Assembly: GCA_020740775.1 (NCBI GenBank)
Contig: JAHEWK010000006.1
Location: 1,302,001 to 1,366,000 of the forward strand
Direction of reading: 5' to 3'
Source of the DNA: Ilyonectria destructans
Taxonomy: Eukaryota > Ascomycota > Sordariomycetes > Hypocreales > Nectriaceae
Length of the DNA stretch: 64,000 bases
The translations under genes and the position numbers were made by a program. Position 1 is the stretch's first letter. Every line of letters starts with the position of its first letter. Below the pieces are notes generated by a model. That model worked only from the letters and a program-made list of their open reading frames with translations. It was not told where the DNA came from and made no database searches. Shown piece after piece: positions 1-10,669 of this stretch.

Positions 1-723
1 CTTTTGTTGATAACCACAACGGTGATACCAGTCGTTTCGAGGTTCTTCTGGGTGCCGAAGAAGATAGCTGAGAACTTGTTCATCGTGATCGTCCTTGAAA
101 GGATGTTGGAGCTCATGTCGGCCATGGCAATCGGTCCATTGAGCCCCGGCTCAAGGAACTTGGGAAACCCAGCGAACTCCGAGTCCAACCGTCTCGTTAT
201 CACAATAATAGACCATGGCGGCACCCTAAGAGAGGTTCCAGGTACTCTCATCCGGCATCGTTCCAAACTTGCCGCTATTCATTTTGCGGCTATCCGCCAC
301 AATGTTGACATGCTTCGAGCCAAGGAGTCGCTCAGCTTCAGCCGCTGCCTTCTACGACCAACTACCAGTGATGATATAGTCCATCTTGAGTTTCTTCACG
401 GCCGATTTGAGCTCCGGCACTGAGCTACCAATCTCCCTGTGTTTGCGTGCAACCCACGCACCAACAAAATTGTAAGCCCAAAGCGGCCAACCCACCGCCA
501 TGCATAAATATTGCCTCGTAATCGTCTGAGATATCGAGGTAGGACGCCAGATCAGCTTTGGCCTCGTTGATGGTATTCGTAACTATGGCCGACCGGTGCG
601 AATGCTCGGCGGCCTACACCGGTGCTCGATAGTTCATAAGAGCCTGAGCAGCATCCTCAATTATTTCAGTAGGAAGAGCTGCTGGGCCTACACCGAAACC
701 GGTTGTATCTGATCTGGAGGGCA
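1..723 (-). pseudogene. Phosphoserine aminotransferase (SER1/SerC-like) pseudogene, cut by window edge
   Basis: Read on the minus strand from an ATG at 723, the sequence matches the N-terminal half of fungal phosphoserine transaminase, the PLP enzyme of serine synthesis. Visible blocks, in order, are GFGVGPAALPTEI, NEAKADLASYLDISDDYEAI with FMHGGG, the stretch around YIITGSWS, VNIVADSRKMNSGKFGTMPD, YYCDNETV and ADMSSNILS, then FGTQKN, whose Lys is the expected PLP lysine. The frame is broken by TAG codons at 614-616, 352-354 and 226-228, and by frameshifts near 480 and near 179. The C-terminal third would lie left of the window. Because the start and the PLP lysine are preserved while the frame is broken five times, this is a decayed gene copy, not a coding gene. 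A functional paralogue is expected elsewhere, since serine synthesis is conserved. Family assignment is from recognised motifs. Confidence 0.8.
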
Positions 724-1983
724 TAACGTGTATGCAGTTGTACTGACCTAGTAATTAAGAGACTTACATAGACTTCCCATGTTCGCCTAGTTTGACGTTA
801 TGAGATCAAGTCGCCAAGATTATATCGTGGAATCAGAGTAGGGACGCTGCCATAGACAACAAATATCATTTTCAAAAGAAAATACAGCACGTTGGCTGGG
901 CCTAAATGTTAGCAGTCGATACATTTGAACAGATTGCCTGAGAAATTCTCCATCATTCATTTTCAACAAGGCAATCAACCGTCATCCACCCGAAATCCAC
1001 ACCGAGCTACGCAACCGTAATGTAAATGCTCGGGGCCAGTAATCCACTTATGCATTCTCTAAGAAATTGGAAGTTGTCCCTCCGGTCCGGTGATGGCGTC
1101 ATCCGTGTAGGGGGGTTGCACCATCGATATCTCACACAAGAGACCCATACGCACCCGAGGTAAGCCGCAAAAAGCTTTGAATGGTTCAATTGATTGGCGA
1201 AACCCCGCGATCCATTCGGAGTTATCAAGATATCCTTATCGCAAGATCCGGCCCTCGATCCTTCGTGGCACTTGTCCCGACTATACAATGAAGCATGTAC
1301 CATGGGGCTCTTTCTAGGTTTCAAGTTATTCGATATTATTTCTCATTAACTCGTAACTTAATTCAATAGGCGTAGGGCTAATCTTTTGACTCTGTTTATC
1401 TAAGGATGCTAGGCGAACCTTTTCATTAGCGAGACGAGAACGGTGGGATTTGCCACACGTACATAATCAACCCAATAGGAAATCTATGCGTTGAAGATAT
1501 TTATAAAACTAAGCAAAAGTGGTGCACTAAGATGGGGTAGATACAGGACAATCGCAAGTTGGGTGATCGATAGGCCAAATAACACCATCGTCTGTGTGGG
1601 GTCCCAGGATCAGATCCCGACACCGGCAAACAACACCAACAGATGCGACAATCCCCCGAGTCACGTCATCCTAAATGCGGGCATGGTATATCTACCTTAA
1701 GTCTGATTCGACAGCAGTGAACATGACGCAATCCACTACAGGCCCGCTAACTCCTCGCGTGTACAGGCCTGTGATCAAACAAAACGAGCCTTATTCCGTT
1801 GTAGCCGACATTGATAAACTTGGAGACACATTCATCACTTCTTTCAGCTGCACTGTCTTATAGATCATTAGAAGGTTCGGCACGCTCTTTCGGGTTCCAA
1901 ATAGCCTCTTCGTATCAAACGCCAAGCCGACTGGTCAAACCATCTACCGACGAAATCTGAATCGAAAAGGCATCATTGCCAAA
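724..1983. other. Intergenic, no gene recognised
   Basis: Only short unconnected ORFs without recognisable motifs occur here. It separates the broken aminotransferase from the reductase gene and should hold the promoter of the latter. Confidence 0.5.
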
Positions 1984-3482
1984 ATGAGCTTCGGCAGTTC
2001 TTTTGTTTCGCTCACTGCGGAGCCCACCAACGATTTCCGGATAGCAGACGCCGAACCCCTTTCCGAGTTCCAAGCGACAGCAACTCAGTTCGCTGCTGTG
2101 CCTCGTTCTGTCGAACTTCCCTCAGTCCACTCCCTCGAGGCCAGCCAGGCCGCGTCAATTCAATCGATCGATTCCAACCCCGCAGTTCAACTACCAGATA
2201 CCCAAACTGTGCTCCTACTACATGGAGTGAAGCAGCAGTACGAGTTGACAAATGGACATGCGCTGCCGGCTACAAAACACGACCATGAGCTGTTGGTACG
2301 GACAAGCACTATCGGCTTGAACCCAATCGACTGGAAATCACCGTGAGTTCAGCCTTGATGGTATTTATCACCCATTATTAATCAAATATTATGTAGGGAT
2401 TATGGTTTTGGTATCCCAGAGCTTCCTTATATCTCCGGTCGTGAGGCTGCAGGTACAGTTGTGCGAGCCGCCAATCGGCCTTCAAGGGTCAAGACCCACG
2501 ATAAGGTCAATCACGAACAGGAAAATTCTCTCATATTCCTCAAGCTAATATCCAACAGGTTATTGTTATTTCAACCGACTACCGAGACCTCCGAAAAGCC
2601 ACATACCAGCAGTACGTCGTGGCCTCTGACTTCAATGTCGTGAGAATCCCCAAGGAAATCACCGTCAGTGAGGGAGCTACTCTTGGCGTCGCCTTCGTGG
2701 CGGCATCCTTGGCACTGGGAATCTGCCTCGGCGTCGACTTCACCAAGGCCCACGACGGCCCTAATATCCTTGATCTTGTTCGAACCATCCCGGAGGAATC
2801 GCTACCCCAAGACATCAGAGGAGAGTGCTTGCAGGGTATCCTACCCAGCGAGGGCGCCAAGTCAGGGGATTGGATCGCAATCTGGGGCGGATCATCTACA
2901 TCAGCCAGCATTGCGGTGCAACTGGCTCGTCTCGTTGGACTCAAGGTCGCTTTGGTGGTTGATAACGCCAAGCATGGACTGAGAATTTCAGAAAACCCCA
3001 TCCTCCGACCAGACCTGCTCGTCGACAGCCACGACCCTGAACGAGCAGTCGCCATCCTCCGTGCCAACACAAACGGAAAGCTACGATTCGGAATCGATAC
3101 TCGAGGCCGCGACACCGCTGAGCTCCTCCTGCGCGCCTTGGGTCCCGCGGCCAAGCGAGCTGCTCAAGTCAACTCACCTCCCAGCACACCTCCCAGTGAG
3201 CCCATCATTCCAGCACACCTAGTAGGCTTGAGCGGTCTGCCCAAGGGTGAACAACCCGCGGGCATTATCTTCCACACCATCCCCGTTAAGCTGTACCATG
3301 AAGTGCCCGAAATTGGCGAGGCGTTGTCGAGCTGGCTGGAGCGACTGTTAGCTACTCGCGCGATCGTGCCGCCCAGAATTATCGATATTGAGGACGGTTT
3401 ACACAATGTTAACAAGGGGTTGGATCGAATGCGCAAGGGTGAAATCAGCGGAGGTAAGCTCCTCGTTGAGCTGGAGGCATAA
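1984..3482 (+). CDS. Zinc-binding alcohol dehydrogenase / quinone-reductase-like MDR protein
   Basis: Three exons, 1984-2342, 2397-2505 and 2559-3482, give 463 residues. The two introns (54 and 53 bp) have GT-AG ends, and the frame runs through both junctions. Residues about 60-120 hold the GroES-like start (ELLVRTSTIGLNPIDWKSPD), followed by the GREAAGTV segment. The middle has the Rossmann part, WIAIWGGSSTSASIAVQLARL, and later VDSHDPE and FGIDTRGRDTA. The tail ends with the NKGLDRMRKGEISGGKLLVEL motif common in fungal members. The family is NAD(P)H-dependent medium-chain reductases; many fungal copies have no known substrate, and some relatives act as trans-acting enoyl reductases of polyketide synthases. 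No synthase is nearby, so that role is not supported here. The enzyme is expected to be cytosolic; no signal peptide is seen. The first ATG of the open frame is used. Confidence 0.88.
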
Positions 3483-3617
3483 TTAAGTCAAGTCTCAAGC
3501 AGAGATGAAAATAAAATAAATTGTTCATATAGTCCTCGTCTAATCATACTTGGAGCAATTGATTCTACGAAAGTTCAAACTCCATCTCCGGTTCTCTCAG
3601 AAGTCTTCTCTAACTGC

Positions 3618-4124
3618 TTATTGATCCTCCAATAGTCTCAACCATGACCCTGCAACTCCTGAACACTTCATACACCACAGGTTCTTGACCTTGAGCATAT
3701 CCACAATCCCCCCAGCTTTATCTTTCACGAAGAGAGGGAGTTCAAATACAATATCGCATTGGTCACAATACAAAGAGAACTCTTCATCCGGGACGGCACT
3801 GCATTCGACACACCATTCAAGACCCAAATGCAACGTGGGCTTGTTGCATCGCTGGCACTCTTCAAGGAAAGAGTCATGGACTTCTTTCTTCGCTTTGTCT
3901 TGTGTATACTTTTCCCTGAGGCATTTGATGCAGAACGCGTTGAGGCCGGTATACACCCTCTTGCAGCGGGTGCATTCTTTGCTGGGAGGGGTAAAGGCTG
4001 GGGCCAAGTGACCGCGGAGGTAAGATTGCCGGATGAACTCATCGGCTTCATGCAGAGAGAAGGAGGCGGAGCGGTTTTCAATCCGGGCGTCAGTGGCAGG
4101 CACCTCACTATAAGAGGGGGCCAT
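3618..4124 (-). CDS. Cys-rich zinc-ribbon-like protein, function unknown
   Basis: A single exon of 168 residues from the ATG at 4124. It contains six CxxC pairs (CTRC, CIKC, CQRC, CVEC, CDQC, CMKC) spread over residues about 50-155, spaced as three treble-clef or rubredoxin-like zinc knuckles. The first 45 residues are polar, with no signal peptide or membrane segment. I do not recognise a named family. The regular pairing of cysteines and the absence of other cysteines argue for metal binding, and for a real gene. It is transcribed away from a second small Cys-containing ORF that starts 205 bp away on the other strand, so the two may share a promoter. The function cannot be told; a protein- or nucleic-acid-binding adaptor is a guess. 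Confidence 0.6.
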   Translation of the reverse strand: MAPSYSEVPATDARIENRSASFSLHEADEFIRQSYLRGHLAPAFTPPSKECTRCKRVYTGLNAFCIKCLREKYTQDKAKKEVHDSFLEECQRCNKPTLHLGLEWCVECSAVPDEEFSLYCDQCDIVFELPLFVKDKAGGIVDMLKVKNLWCMKCSGVAGSWLRLLEDQ

Positions 4125-4329
4125 TTTACTTCAGCTACCAAATAAATTCCTGATTTACCACCGTTCTCCTCTTCTTCCCGTATTGTAACGTGATGATGGA
4201 GCAATTGGTAAAGTGGATATGAAATACTCCCCTATTTATCCCTCAGTTGAGGAGAATTCAGTTGTAGAATTAGAACAAGATTTCTGAGCTAGGTGGGTTC
4301 TTACTCGGGGAACAAAGAAATTATATGCA

Positions 4330-4572
4330 ATGTGTGGAAAAGATGTTGAAATCCGGCACTGTTCATTGATGAACAATACCTGGCATGACGGGCGGTGTCT
4401 GGAACAGGGTACGAACTTTGCGCATAAAATGGGAACGAAATATGAGTTTTTACATCTCTACAGCGACATTAGAGAAATTTATGTGTTCGTGGTATCCAAG
4501 AAAGAGAAGCTGTATTGTAAACCATGTCTGGAGGCTATGACAGACAAAGCCGCAGAAATAACAATAGCCTAG
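4330..4572 (+). CDS. Small Cys-containing hypothetical protein
   Basis: An 80-residue ORF with an ATG at 4330. It has five cysteines, including a YCKPC pair near the C-terminus preceded by a hydrophobic-basic stretch, a layout resembling the last CxxC of the Cys-rich protein encoded divergently at 3618-4124. It could be the last exon of a longer gene, because the upstream bases contain possible splice sites, but no convincing upstream exon was found. No family is recognised. Support is limited to the open frame, the cysteine pattern and the head-to-head arrangement. Confidence 0.3.
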   Translation: MCGKDVEIRHCSLMNNTWHDGRCLEQGTNFAHKMGTKYEFLHLYSDIREIYVFVVSKKEKLYCKPCLEAMTDKAAEITIA

Positions 4573-4741
4573 TTCTGATTTCTTCTCTAAATGTCAAAGC
4601 CAATTTTGTTATCGCATTTGTTTATCGCTGAATCACCGTCGCCCACATTGCGATATCAACACCCGCTCGCTCAACACAAATTTGAATACATAAACATCAT
4701 TCCATGCAGTCACACCAGTCGTTCCAGCATAGGCAACGCTC

Positions 4742-6412
4742 TCAGAGGGCAGGCCCTTCCCATTGTTCCCGGCGCATGCGCACATACCAGGATTGCTTGT
4801 GAGGGAAGGATATCTGCTTCTCTCGACAGAAACCTGAATACTCGAGACGTTGCAGAAATCTAGAGCTTGTCAGTATATGGCGTGATAGTTCCAGTTAATG
4901 GCTTGCTCACCTAGCGTTGTCCACCCTTGGCTCTAGGCAAATGTTCATGGTGCGGTAATCCGATGTCAGACACCAATGCACCAGACCCGACAACCAGACG
5001 GGCACCCGGCCTCTGGCCCATTCTTCGCCAATCAGAACATGAAGTCCTCTATCCCACTCCCCAGCTTCACTGCCAAGGTGGCGGCCCAGAATATCCTCCT
5101 TGACCCAATAGATTTCGAAGTACCCAAAGGGCACGCCATCCCATTGTCCAATGACGGGGAATGAATGTGGCTGGTTCAAAGAGTTCGTGAGGAAATCCGG
5201 GCCGTAGTCACCCCAGAAAGCATTTACACGAGGCTTTGCCATCCACATTTTCATGAGGGCATTATCGCTGAGTGTAGTCGTGTGAGAATTGTCCGGGGAG
5301 TTGACCCCAACCGGACCATAGTATGGCACTGGCTTTGGAGAGGACGACGCGACTCGGAACGACAGGTACTGACCAACACTCGGAACAAACCGAGTGTAAA
5401 AGACTTCTCCCATCCTGGGGGGCTTTGGCCGAAGGGGGTGGCGAATGTTGTTCGTGAAGATGTACTGGAGCGGCGGAGGCGGGTAGTACGTGGGAAGGTG
5501 AGAGCTCGAGAAGAATGGACCGATTGGGAAGCTTGGGATCGTCACCATGGTGGTTGGAATTGGTCCACCAGGGAGGTCGGTGTCCAGGCGTCCAAACGAC
5601 GAGTGTGGGGAGTGATAGTGCGGGCTATGAGGCCCCTCGCTCCGAATAGGTGACCCGGGGCGGCTGCTGGTGGGTGACCCGGGGAACGAGCTCATGGCCC
5701 TGTTAGGCTGCAGCGAGAAGAGAAAAAGCCGACCCGGGAGCTGCCAGAACATCCGGCGAGTCACAAACATCTGCGTCCAGCCTTCGCCATTGTCGTCGAC
5801 GCTGGTGCCAACGGCAGTGTCGGCCGAGGCGATGAGCCCCATGCGCTCCAGCTTGGGGATCAAGTTGCGGCCCCGCAGCACGCCGTCACGCTTGATGTTG
5901 ATCTTCCACTCCCCGTGCGGCTTGGCCCCGAGGGGGGTGGCCTTTGCGGCGCCGGCGGGGACCTGCGAGTCCGGCTCGGGCTGGTGGAAATACCAGTAGA
6001 GCGTGATCCACAGCATCATGGCGATCTGCCGGGTGGGGCTGGCCGCCGGCTTGAACTCGGAGCTCGAGGGGTTCGCAATCGACGAGATGAAGAGGTTGTC
6101 GCCTTGCAGCGTCGGCTTCGCAAACGAGTGGATGTGCCTCTTCACACGGGCCGCGGCGCCGATGTCTCCGTCGAGAAAGACGCCGTGGCCATTCTCGGCG
6201 CCGTGACGGTCCGTATCGGTATCCTTATCATCGTCGTCGTCTTCGTCGCCGTCGTCGGCCGGATCGGCCTCGGTGTTTAGGACGACAGTCCAGCCGATGG
6301 GGAAGGCGTGGCGGTGGGTGTTCAGCTCGTGGCTCTTGAAGCCAAGGCCTGCGAACACAGGCGTGACGGTAAAGGTCTGGCCGTCGGGCAGATGTATGAC
6401 TTGGGGCGCCAT
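4742..6412 (-). CDS. Siderophore-type N-acyltransferase (SidF/SidL-like, GNAT fold)
   Basis: Two exons, 6412-4911 and 4859-4742, joined over a 51 bp intron, give 539 residues. The N-terminus (HLPDGQTFTVTPVFAGLGFK) and the C-terminal block EPRVDNAR, which continues across the intron into FLQRLEYSGFCREKQISFPH, are typical of the IucB/MbtK-type acyltransferase domain found in fungal SidF and SidL. These enzymes transfer an acetyl or anhydromevalonyl group to N5-hydroxyornithine in hydroxamate siderophore synthesis. The protein ends in GPAL, so the PTS1 peroxisomal signal known for SidF is absent; that fits a SidL-like cytosolic enzyme better, but this is inference. A Ser/Pro-rich insert at about residues 240-330 separates two conserved halves, and an acidic run lies near residue 55. 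No other siderophore gene is adjacent. Without the second exon the conserved C-terminus would be lost. Confidence 0.85.
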
Positions 6413-7109
6413 CTCGTCGCTTGCGGTTACGGCCGGTGAGGGGGTGGGGGATTGGTCTCGGACCTCCAGCTTTTAAGCAGCTAGTGCGGGATGATATGAA
6501 GGCTCGAGAGGGGAACAAGCTTCTAGAACAGGCCCAGAACAGTTCCAGAAGACTGCCGCTTCGAGGTATCTGCTGACCTCTGGCGAGGCGATCGTGACAA
6601 ACGCCTGGGCCATGGTTGGACGTCGGACTGTTGGTGGAGTGCGAGACGGCGTCGTCTGTAGTGGTGGTTGTTGGTTGAGAGGGTGGGGTGAGGTGGGATG
6701 AACAAGCTCTGGTGTGGATGGGACGGACGGGATGGCCACCAAGTAGGGCTGTATCCGCACTGTATGCTGCCGCCGGCAACGGCACTCTGGGGCCGTGCGA
6801 ATACTGGCCAATCTGCAGTGTTATACGTCATCCAAGACATCACCCCATTCTGCTAGTTACTTTACGCTAACAATCATGAGACATTGACTCAATAGTGATG
6901 CCGAATCGGTTGGATCTTGCATATTTCTTCATTTCAGCTTTGACGCGGGCTATGCGCAATTCAGGCACATGTTTTTTATTTCCTTTTTCAAAGCGCAAAC
7001 TGCCGTCATCACCTGGTATTGTCTCCTGGCTTGTCGACCCACGGCGGACTCGCCGATGTGCCGAACGTCCAACACATCAACTATACAATCGGCTCCTCCG
7101 TCTAGCCAC
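6413..7109. other. Intergenic between acyltransferase start and uniporter end
   Basis: About 700 bp that should hold the 5' leader and promoter of the acyltransferase and the 3' end of the uniporter gene. Overlapping ORFs on the minus strand extend from the acyltransferase 5' region but show no conserved motif. A GATA-type iron regulator site was looked for by eye and not convincingly found. Confidence 0.4.
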
Positions 7110-8557
7110 TCACTTGTTATCTCGTGACGGTGATTCTTCCTCGTCCTCGTCATCATCGTCCTTTAGCTTCTCCTTCTTGTCACCGCCATTCTTCCGCTTC
7201 TCTGCTTCTAGAACCTTCTTCACGTCCTCGCCCAAGTCCTTCATCTCGTCCCACTCTGCATCGTACTCGGCCGCCGCCATCTTGATTTCCCTCCGCAGCC
7301 CATTTGCCTCGTGGACCAAGTGTTCCCACTTGCTGGGGTCGAGGCCGCGCTCCTGGTATAGCGCGTTCTGACGCTTCGACACCGTCACCTTCATGGCCGC
7401 CTTGTAGCTGAGGTCTCGACTAATGAAGAGGAACCATAGGTATCCTCCCATGATGGTAGTCAATCCTGCGAGATAAGTCACGGGCTCCACCAAGTCCCAT
7501 CCCATATCCGTGTGAAACGTAATATAGTATACGACCCCCCACCATGTAGCAAGAGCAGCGAAGCCACCTTGAGCGAGTCGGTGGGCTCCTTGATGGGCGA
7601 GCTGATCACACTCGCTCTTGACTTTGGCCATGGCATCAATCTCGCGCGACATTCTCCTCAGTTGCATCCGCATGTAATAGGTGCGGTCCTTGAAGCTTGG
7701 CACGGCCACGCGCAACTCCTTTCCGTGGCCTTCGATGTCGATGGCAAACTCGGTCCCACGCGCCGCGTCTCGTATGAAGTCGCCTACTTCGGTGCTGCCA
7801 CTCCAGCGCACCCAGGTAGTGTGCTTTTTGTCTGGGCCCTCATGACCAAGGCCAGAGTACGAGGCGACATTGGTATCCCGCTGGTCTTTATTGTGGTGGG
7901 ATTCTTCCTGGTCGGCTTCGGCGCGAAATACAATGTCTGGAAGCTTGTCTCGGTCGTTGTATCGCAGTGGTGGGATTTCCGCTTGTATCAATCGCTCGAG
8001 GTAGGACAGCGGCTGTTGGGGGTGAACTAGAAGTGCCAATGGCTCGACCGTCTCGCCTTTTTGATCCTCAACGGGCACGTTGATGTGTTCTTGCTTGGGG
8101 TGGAAGGGCATGGGCAGGATAAGTTTGAGTAGTCGGGTCGGGGTTGTCAAGAGCCTGCCTGTAATCATGTCAGTATCAGTAAGGGCACGAATCCACACTG
8201 ACAGTGCAATGTACCTTTCGTCACGTCTCCGTGTGTAGGGTCCGGTGACGTTGACTTTGGCTGTGCATGACTACCCTCTCTGTGCCATGGTCGGTCGTTC
8301 TCCAAAGACTGCGCACTCTTTCCGGACGTAACTTTTCGTTGTTCTCTTTGGCGGGCCTTCTCTCTCTGCTCTTCTTCTTTTCTGTCGGATTCCTCTTCTT
8401 TCAACGAACACGACCTTGAAAATGAGCGCCCGAGAACCGACGTCAGCGGCACGCGACTCCGCAAGAAGGGCTGGTGGTGGGAGCTGAATGTCGAGGATGG
8501 TCTTAGGCGCAGTGCGGGAGAGAACCGCACCGTCGCGCGACAAAGTACATGGCTCAT
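7110..8557 (-). CDS. Mitochondrial calcium uniporter, pore subunit (MCU)
   Basis: Two exons, 8557-8215 and 8158-7110 with a 56 bp intron, give 463 residues. The first 60 residues are rich in Arg, Ser and hydrophobic residues with few acids, a mitochondrial presequence. Two membrane segments near residues 312-330 and 342-362 flank the loop GWDLVEP, in which Asp336 and Glu339 form the DxxE selectivity filter that defines MCU. Coiled-coil helices lie before ([20 protein letters not shown]) and after the pore. The C-terminus is acidic and lysine-rich. The protein forms the calcium channel of the mitochondrial inner membrane; fungal MCU can work without an EMRE partner, which is general knowledge and not visible here. 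The ATG at 8557 is chosen because it supplies the presequence. Confidence 0.92.
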
Positions 8558-9669
8558 TGTGACCGCTCGTCTATATGAGTAAATATCAATCCGAAGGGAA
8601 TGGAAAGCACGTCGAAAGTAAATTCAGTCTGGTTTTGGAGATGATGATCCCAAGTTCGTGGAAGATCTATGGAGCTGTTCCTGGATCTGGCCGGACGGGA
8701 AAGGGTCCATGACGTCACAAACCCAAGCTTAGCCCAGGAGGCCTCATTGAGCTGCCATTGGACAAACACTAGCTTTGAGCACCATGATTCAGGGCACTTG
8801 GGCCTCTTGTTATGTTTCAAACCATCCCTTCATGTGGTTTGGACAAAAAACAATGGCATGGCATGTCTTTACCGTTTGGTGATAGGCCCACAATGCGAGG
8901 CTGGCGCCGATGTCGCTTCCCATCGCTGGTCAACCCAGCAAGTCGATGGTGGACACCCTACTCGAAATGAGGTGCTTTCGAATGGTAAACATTTATGGAC
9001 GTGGAAGCATCAATAGAGTCCTAGGTGACATGTCCATTTCCAGCTATTGCCTGGAGAAGTCATCGTCGTTGAGGGGAGCTACCGGGTAGCTAGCTAGGCA
9101 ACTTCGACTCAGTGCGAAGCTTTGGGAGTCCACCCACAGCGAATTATTGGGTGTTACTCTTCCAGGTACCCTTCCCAATTTAGCATCCATGGAAATGTAA
9201 TGGCCGCGCAAAAGGTTACGTGCCAAAGCCATTAGGGTAATCGTAAGGCCACTTGTTCTTGACAATTCTATACCCTTGTTAGTCTTTACCTTGCTGTCTA
9301 AATTTCGAGGAAGGACGCAGGACCTTCTCTTTACCAGTGGTTCAATTGGTTATTGGGGAACCATCCAGGTCTTCTGAGCGTTTGCTGCCCAGAAAAACTT
9401 CGCACCCTCAAGTCCTGGACGATTCTACTGAACACCCTTTGACCAGACGTGCGAACTCAAATCGAGCCTACAAAGATAAATATCACAGTAGATTCTCTAA
9501 ACTTGAAGATTTTCTCTTTTATTTCTAACTCTCCATTCTTTTCTCTGACTGTCTTGCTGTTCTGCTGCTTGTCTTTCTCCTGTGCGAGCTCACATAATCT
9601 CATTCGCATAGACAAACCAGGCAACAACACACTCTACACACCCTCAACCAACCCACCCGACCATTAAAG
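8558..9669. other. Intergenic, no gene recognised
   Basis: About 1.1 kb upstream of the uniporter gene. Short ORFs on both strands lack motifs. It should contain the uniporter promoter and the leader of the small ORF at 9670. Confidence 0.4.
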
Positions 9670-10038
9670 ATGGACCGCTCTACTCAGACCTCAGCCAACC
9701 CACCATTAGAGATGCACAGCTCTGCTCAGTCTTCAGCGAACCCACCATCAAAGATGGACCCCTCTACTCAGACCAGTCATGCTGCTGACAGCCTCCAATC
9801 TGGCCCGGCTGTTAATTCCGCGCCATCACAAAGCTCGGATGATTCTATGAGCTCCTTACAACCTGGAGCTCCACCTATTGTCGCATGCGCACCAGTGCAC
9901 TACTCGCCTGTGGGATTACTTGACAGCCAGGCGTCTCAGCAGCCGGACCAAGACCTCTCTGACGACGCAAAAAATGGGTTATTTTTATTTTTCATTTTAT
10001 TATTTTTCTTTTTAGTTATGTACGATGTCTTCAGATAG
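9670..10038 (+). CDS. Small putative tail-anchored protein with N-terminal repeats
   Basis: A 122-residue ORF with an ATG at 9670. The first 40 residues contain three imperfect repeats of about 15 residues (MDRSTQTSANPP, then MHSSAQSSANPP, then MDPSTQTSHAA). The middle is Ser/Pro/Gln-rich and presumably disordered. A single strongly hydrophobic, Phe/Leu-rich segment lies at residues about 103-117, only a few residues from the end, as in tail-anchored proteins. No family is recognised. The composition is low in complexity, so chance is possible, but the joint presence of internal repeats and a terminal membrane segment favours a real gene. Confidence 0.35.
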   Translation: MDRSTQTSANPPLEMHSSAQSSANPPSKMDPSTQTSHAADSLQSGPAVNSAPSQSSDDSMSSLQPGAPPIVACAPVHYSPVGLLDSQASQQPDQDLSDDAKNGLFLFFILLFFFLVMYDVFR

Positions 10039-10669
10039 ATCAAAGCCATGCAGTATTTGCAAGCAACGGGGACAGACATTTAGTACTACACCCAGTACTA
10101 GAGGAGACGGTAGCTTAGCAATAAAGTTGTTGCGCACTGGCCTTTGCCTTGAGCTTCAATTCATTGGGAGTTTGGGTTGAGGTTATTTCTAGAGGTTCTC
10201 GTGAGAGCCTGATGACGGCGTTTTGGACGGCGAGACAGACGCATATTAGCAACAAAGCTTGGAGCTGTAATTCGAAACACTCATATACATTTAATTACAG
10301 ACATCCTAAACTCTTGCGTATTCCATCCGATCCCGCATAATCCCATGAGCTACCCCCAAGACATTCAGGGGATATCCCAGCCCAATGTCGGGATGTTTTC
10401 TTGTTGGTGTTGAGGGGCTTTCAGGGGTTCAACTGAGGGGCTGGACCCCGCACTAATCTCCATCGGGCCGCCACCGCAGCACCGGTCCTTCAAGCCATCG
10501 GGATGCCATCTCCAACTCTTTCCGACAAGTCGGTGAAGTCGCAGAGCTTGTCGCTAGCCAATATCAGCATCTCCCTGACCTTTTGAGCGTTCTCTGTCCC
10601 GCGAGAGCTTCTTTCCTGCCTTGATCTTGCTCCTCTCCATCCCAACATCCTCAACCCCCCTTCCTCACA
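10039..10669. other. Intergenic, upstream region of mevalonate diphosphate decarboxylase
   Basis: About 630 bp holding the presumed promoter and leader of the downstream gene. The last 70 bp are C/T-rich, as is common in fungal 5' leaders. No other element is claimed. Confidence 0.4.
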
